NCBI RefSeq assembly: GCF_022024115.1
Contig: NZ_CP091792.1
Span: 1,054,001-1,118,000, forward strand
DNA: 64,000 nt
Direction: 5' to 3'
DNA from: Prevotella communis
GTDB taxonomy: Bacteria > Bacteroidota > Bacteroidia > Bacteroidales > Bacteroidaceae
Every line of letters starts with the position of its first letter. Position 1 is the first letter of the stretch. Both the position numbers and the translations under genes were made by a program. Below are positions 62,315 to 64,000 of the stretch, piece after piece. The notes beneath the pieces are model-generated. The model was not told the DNA's origin, did no database searches, and saw nothing but the letters and a program-made list of their open reading frames with translations.

Positions 62315-63622
62315 TTATGAATTCTTCAGATAATTTTCTGTTTTAGAATAGAGCCCAGTCTGCGCAGAGTACTCGATGAACTTGCGATGCACCCATTGAC
62401 GTAGTTGGGCTTTTGTGCCCTCTTTGTTCTTACCTGATTCCAGGCGAAGCGCCTCTAATTGTGCTTCGTTGAAGTTGTTGGGCAGCGAGTCGAGCATGTT
62501 CTTTGGGCCTGCCTTACTGGTCTCTTGGATGTTGACGTCGCCATCCTTCAGCATGTCGGCAAATATCTGCATTTTTGACCAAAGGTCGTGATACACCAAC
62601 CACTCTACCAACTCACCCATGGCCTTTGTCCACGTCTGAGTATTGAGCACCCAGAGTATGCAGCCCGCCTTCCACGCCGAAACGAGTGATCGCTTTGATA
62701 CGTCCCAGAGCACATCGTCGTCTACCAGGTCGGCTAGTGTGGCCATATCCTGCGCAAGTCGGTCTATGAGCTTGTTCAGCGGGCGGATGATGAATCGCCC
62801 CTTTGTCATGTCGAGACGTGCCATATAGGTGTCCAGTTGTTGGTAGAAATTGTCGGCAAACTCTCCCCTGCGCGGTATGTGCCCACTTCGGGTGGCTTCG
62901 CGAGGTTTGTAGGAAAAGACCATGCGGCCGAAGGTGCCGTTGTGGAGCTCATTTTTGTAGAACTTGCGAACCGTGACAGGCACGCCTGAGAGGGTGATGC
63001 AGGCACGGAGCACGGGGTTGCCACTCACACCATTGGCCGTTGCACGCAGGGCTCCAGCTTGAGCCATATCATAGATATTTCTCAGCAGGTGACTCATGTA
63101 CTTGTGGCTGCCACAGAGTTGGTCGGCCATTTCTACCTCAGGAAAGTTGAACAGCTGCGTACGTCCGCCCGCTGCCTCGAGGGCTATAGCGTTTTCTAGG
63201 AAGCCTGCGCTGGTGGTGTTGGCCGGCGGGAGGAAGATGGGGGTATCTGGTTTTACAGGACCATCTTTGCTCTTCGACTTCGAATTGCTGATCTTCGCCC
63301 ACTCGCGCAATTTTTTCATCTCCGTCTCATCGTGCAGACTAAAGTCTCGACAGATAGCCTTCGTTAACTCAGTCAATTGACCCTTGTTACACCCTGATCC
63401 GCCTACCAGATTGGCCATTTGGCCGCACATTTCCTTCCAGGAGCGGTCTGGGTACTGAAATTCCGCGCCGCTTATATGTGCGCCAAGTGAGGGGAAAAGC
63501 ATCGGAACAAGGGGTTCGTGCATGTCTTTTGAGGCTTGTGTGAGCAGTAATTTGATACATTCTGTACCCTTTCCGAGGTTAGGCATCTCGGGAGCCTTGT
63601 TTGTTGTGATATCGTATTTCAT
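62315..63622 (-). CDS. DUF3987 protein (primase-associated, helicase-like)
   Basis: The 435-residue protein fits the DUF3987 family of Bacteroidota, normally paired with CHC2/Toprim primases. Near residue 75 GGSGCNKGQLTELTKAI occupies the place of a Walker A motif, but lacks the GK(S/T) signature, so ATP binding is uncertain. Other marks are PPANTTSAGFLENAIALEAAGG and LFNFPEVEMADQLCGSH. No promoter is evident in the 40 bases upstream; a large inverted repeat (63661-63831) precedes it. Confidence 0.82.
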   Translation of the reverse strand: MKYDITTNKAPEMPNLGKGTECIKLLLTQASKDMHEPLVPMLFPSLGAHISGAEFQYPDRSWKEMCGQMANLVGGSGCNKGQLTELTKAICRDFSLHDETEMKKLREWAKISNSKSKSKDGPVKPDTPIFLPPANTTSAGFLENAIALEAAGGRTQLFNFPEVEMADQLCGSHKYMSHLLRNIYDMAQAGALRATANGVSGNPVLRACITLSGVPVTVRKFYKNELHNGTFGRMVFSYKPREATRSGHIPRRGEFADNFYQQLDTYMARLDMTKGRFIIRPLNKLIDRLAQDMATLADLVDDDVLWDVSKRSLVSAWKAGCILWVLNTQTWTKAMGELVEWLVYHDLWSKMQIFADMLKDGDVNIQETSKAGPKNMLDSLPNNFNEAQLEALRLESGKNKEGTKAQLRQWVHRKFIEYSAQTGLYSKTENYLKNS

Positions 63623-63660
63623 TGATTATAAGCTTTTTAGATGAATTTGATGTTGACTGA

Positions 63661-63831
63661 GCGTGACAGTGACAGTTGTGACAGTTGTTTTTTGAGGGGT
63701 ACCCCTTTTCTTAATATTCTATTTATAATATATATAACTAATTATATATCAATAAGTTATATATACTTATAAGGGGTATAGTGAGATGTGTACTCTCAAT
63801 TTTTTAATTGTCACAACTGTCACTGTCACGC
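63661..63831. repeat. 23-bp perfect inverted arms (TGACAGT words) around an AT-rich core
   Basis: Arms 63661-63683 and 63809-63831 are exact complements made of TGACAGT and TGTGACA words. Nested inside are TACCCCTT/AAGGGGTA (63700-63707, 63771-63778) and TATATAACT/AGTTATATA. It has the same architecture as 27650-27841 but different words. Confidence 0.85.
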
Positions 63832-63858
63832 ACTCCGTCATTTCTCTTTTTTACCTTT

Positions 63859-64000
63859 TTACCTTTCCTCTACCAGGCCCTCCAACGCCCACATCAGTTC
63901 GTTGCCCACGCTGCTGGCATAGCTGTCCACGCAGAAGCCTGGTCCTATGTGTATCGGGCGGAGGTTGGGACGGTAGGAGCCGTCGCTGTGCCGGGTGATG
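63859..64000 (-). CDS. C-terminal end of an unidentified protein (5' part outside window)
   Basis: The minus-strand frame is open from the window edge to TAA at 63859-63861. The visible 46 residues include LRPIHIGPGFCVDSYASSVG and end in ELMWALEGLVEER. Codon use is like that of the neighbours. I do not recognise the family. It is read in the same direction as the DUF3987 gene but separated from it by the inverted repeat. Confidence 0.6.
   Translation of the reverse strand, partial: ITRHSDGSYRPNLRPIHIGPGFCVDSYASSVGNELMWALEGLVEER

Noticed and set aside
63786..63998. 70-residue plus-strand frame at the right edge
   Set aside because: It starts in the inverted repeat and lies opposite the better-supported minus-strand gene end.

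Overview
The window looks like a chromosomal segment of a Prevotella-type member of the Bacteroidales. Most genes are preceded by the Bacteroidota -7 promoter word TAnnTTTG (as TATCTTTG, TACCTTTG or TACTTTTG), Shine-Dalgarno sequences are nearly absent, and the gene families fit: NhaD, DUF4492 with CydAB, DUF5683, GH98 and GH27 enzymes with C-terminal tags, and a smalltalk/HU/primase cassette. I count 49 protein-coding genes (two cut by the window edges) and one tRNA. There is no rRNA and no CRISPR array.

Layout. 0-10 kb: the end of a Fic protein, glycerate kinase, an AlbA_2-domain protein, dnaK behind an apparently perfect sigma-54 promoter, a secreted protein, and a leftward operon of a DUF6621-like protein, mscS, carboxynorspermidine synthase and recA. 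10-20 kb: L-rhamnose catabolism (rhaD; rhaT downstream of a GH27 enzyme; rhaBA) interrupted by an OmpA-type gene and followed by nhaD. 19.5-26 kb: a leftward operon of two large periplasmic-binding-domain sensor kinases and an AraC regulator; the first kinase has Tyr in place of the phospho-acceptor His. 26-38 kb: metY, a repeat-rich gene-free stretch, tRNA-Gln, rsfS-ftsH, a secreted TPR protein, cdsA, a small barrel protein, dacB and nadB. 37.7-48 kb: alaS, a MerR regulator and a leftward operon parA-parB-DUF5683-lytic transglycosylase-relA-pectinesterase. 48-57 kb: a GH98 enzyme and a TolC/MFP/two-permease exporter operon without an ATPase. 57-60 kb: DUF4492-cydA-cydB. 60.4-63.9 kb: a cassette of DUF3987 protein, CHC2/Toprim primase, HU-like protein and a 31-residue smalltalk peptide, bordered on its upstream side by a large inverted repeat.

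How it fits together. Imported rhamnose is isomerised (RhaA), phosphorylated (RhaB) and cleaved (RhaD); GH27, GH98 and pectinesterase point to use of plant or host glycans. Housekeeping functions (recA, dnaK, ftsH, parAB, relA, alaS, cyd oxidase) indicate core chromosome.

The most unusual material is non-coding. An identical 37-bp leader repeat occurs before the HU gene (61.3 kb) and in the gene-free stretch at 27.4 kb. Both loci also carry short-word inverted arms around an AT-rich core (a 52-bp perfect palindrome at 27.7 kb; 23-bp perfect arms at 63.7 kb). I infer that the 27.4-27.8 kb locus is a gene-less relative of the cassette at 60.4-63.8 kb. Short word arrays (TAACTC and others) also sit at gene boundaries and inside the reading frames of cydA, cydB and the primase.
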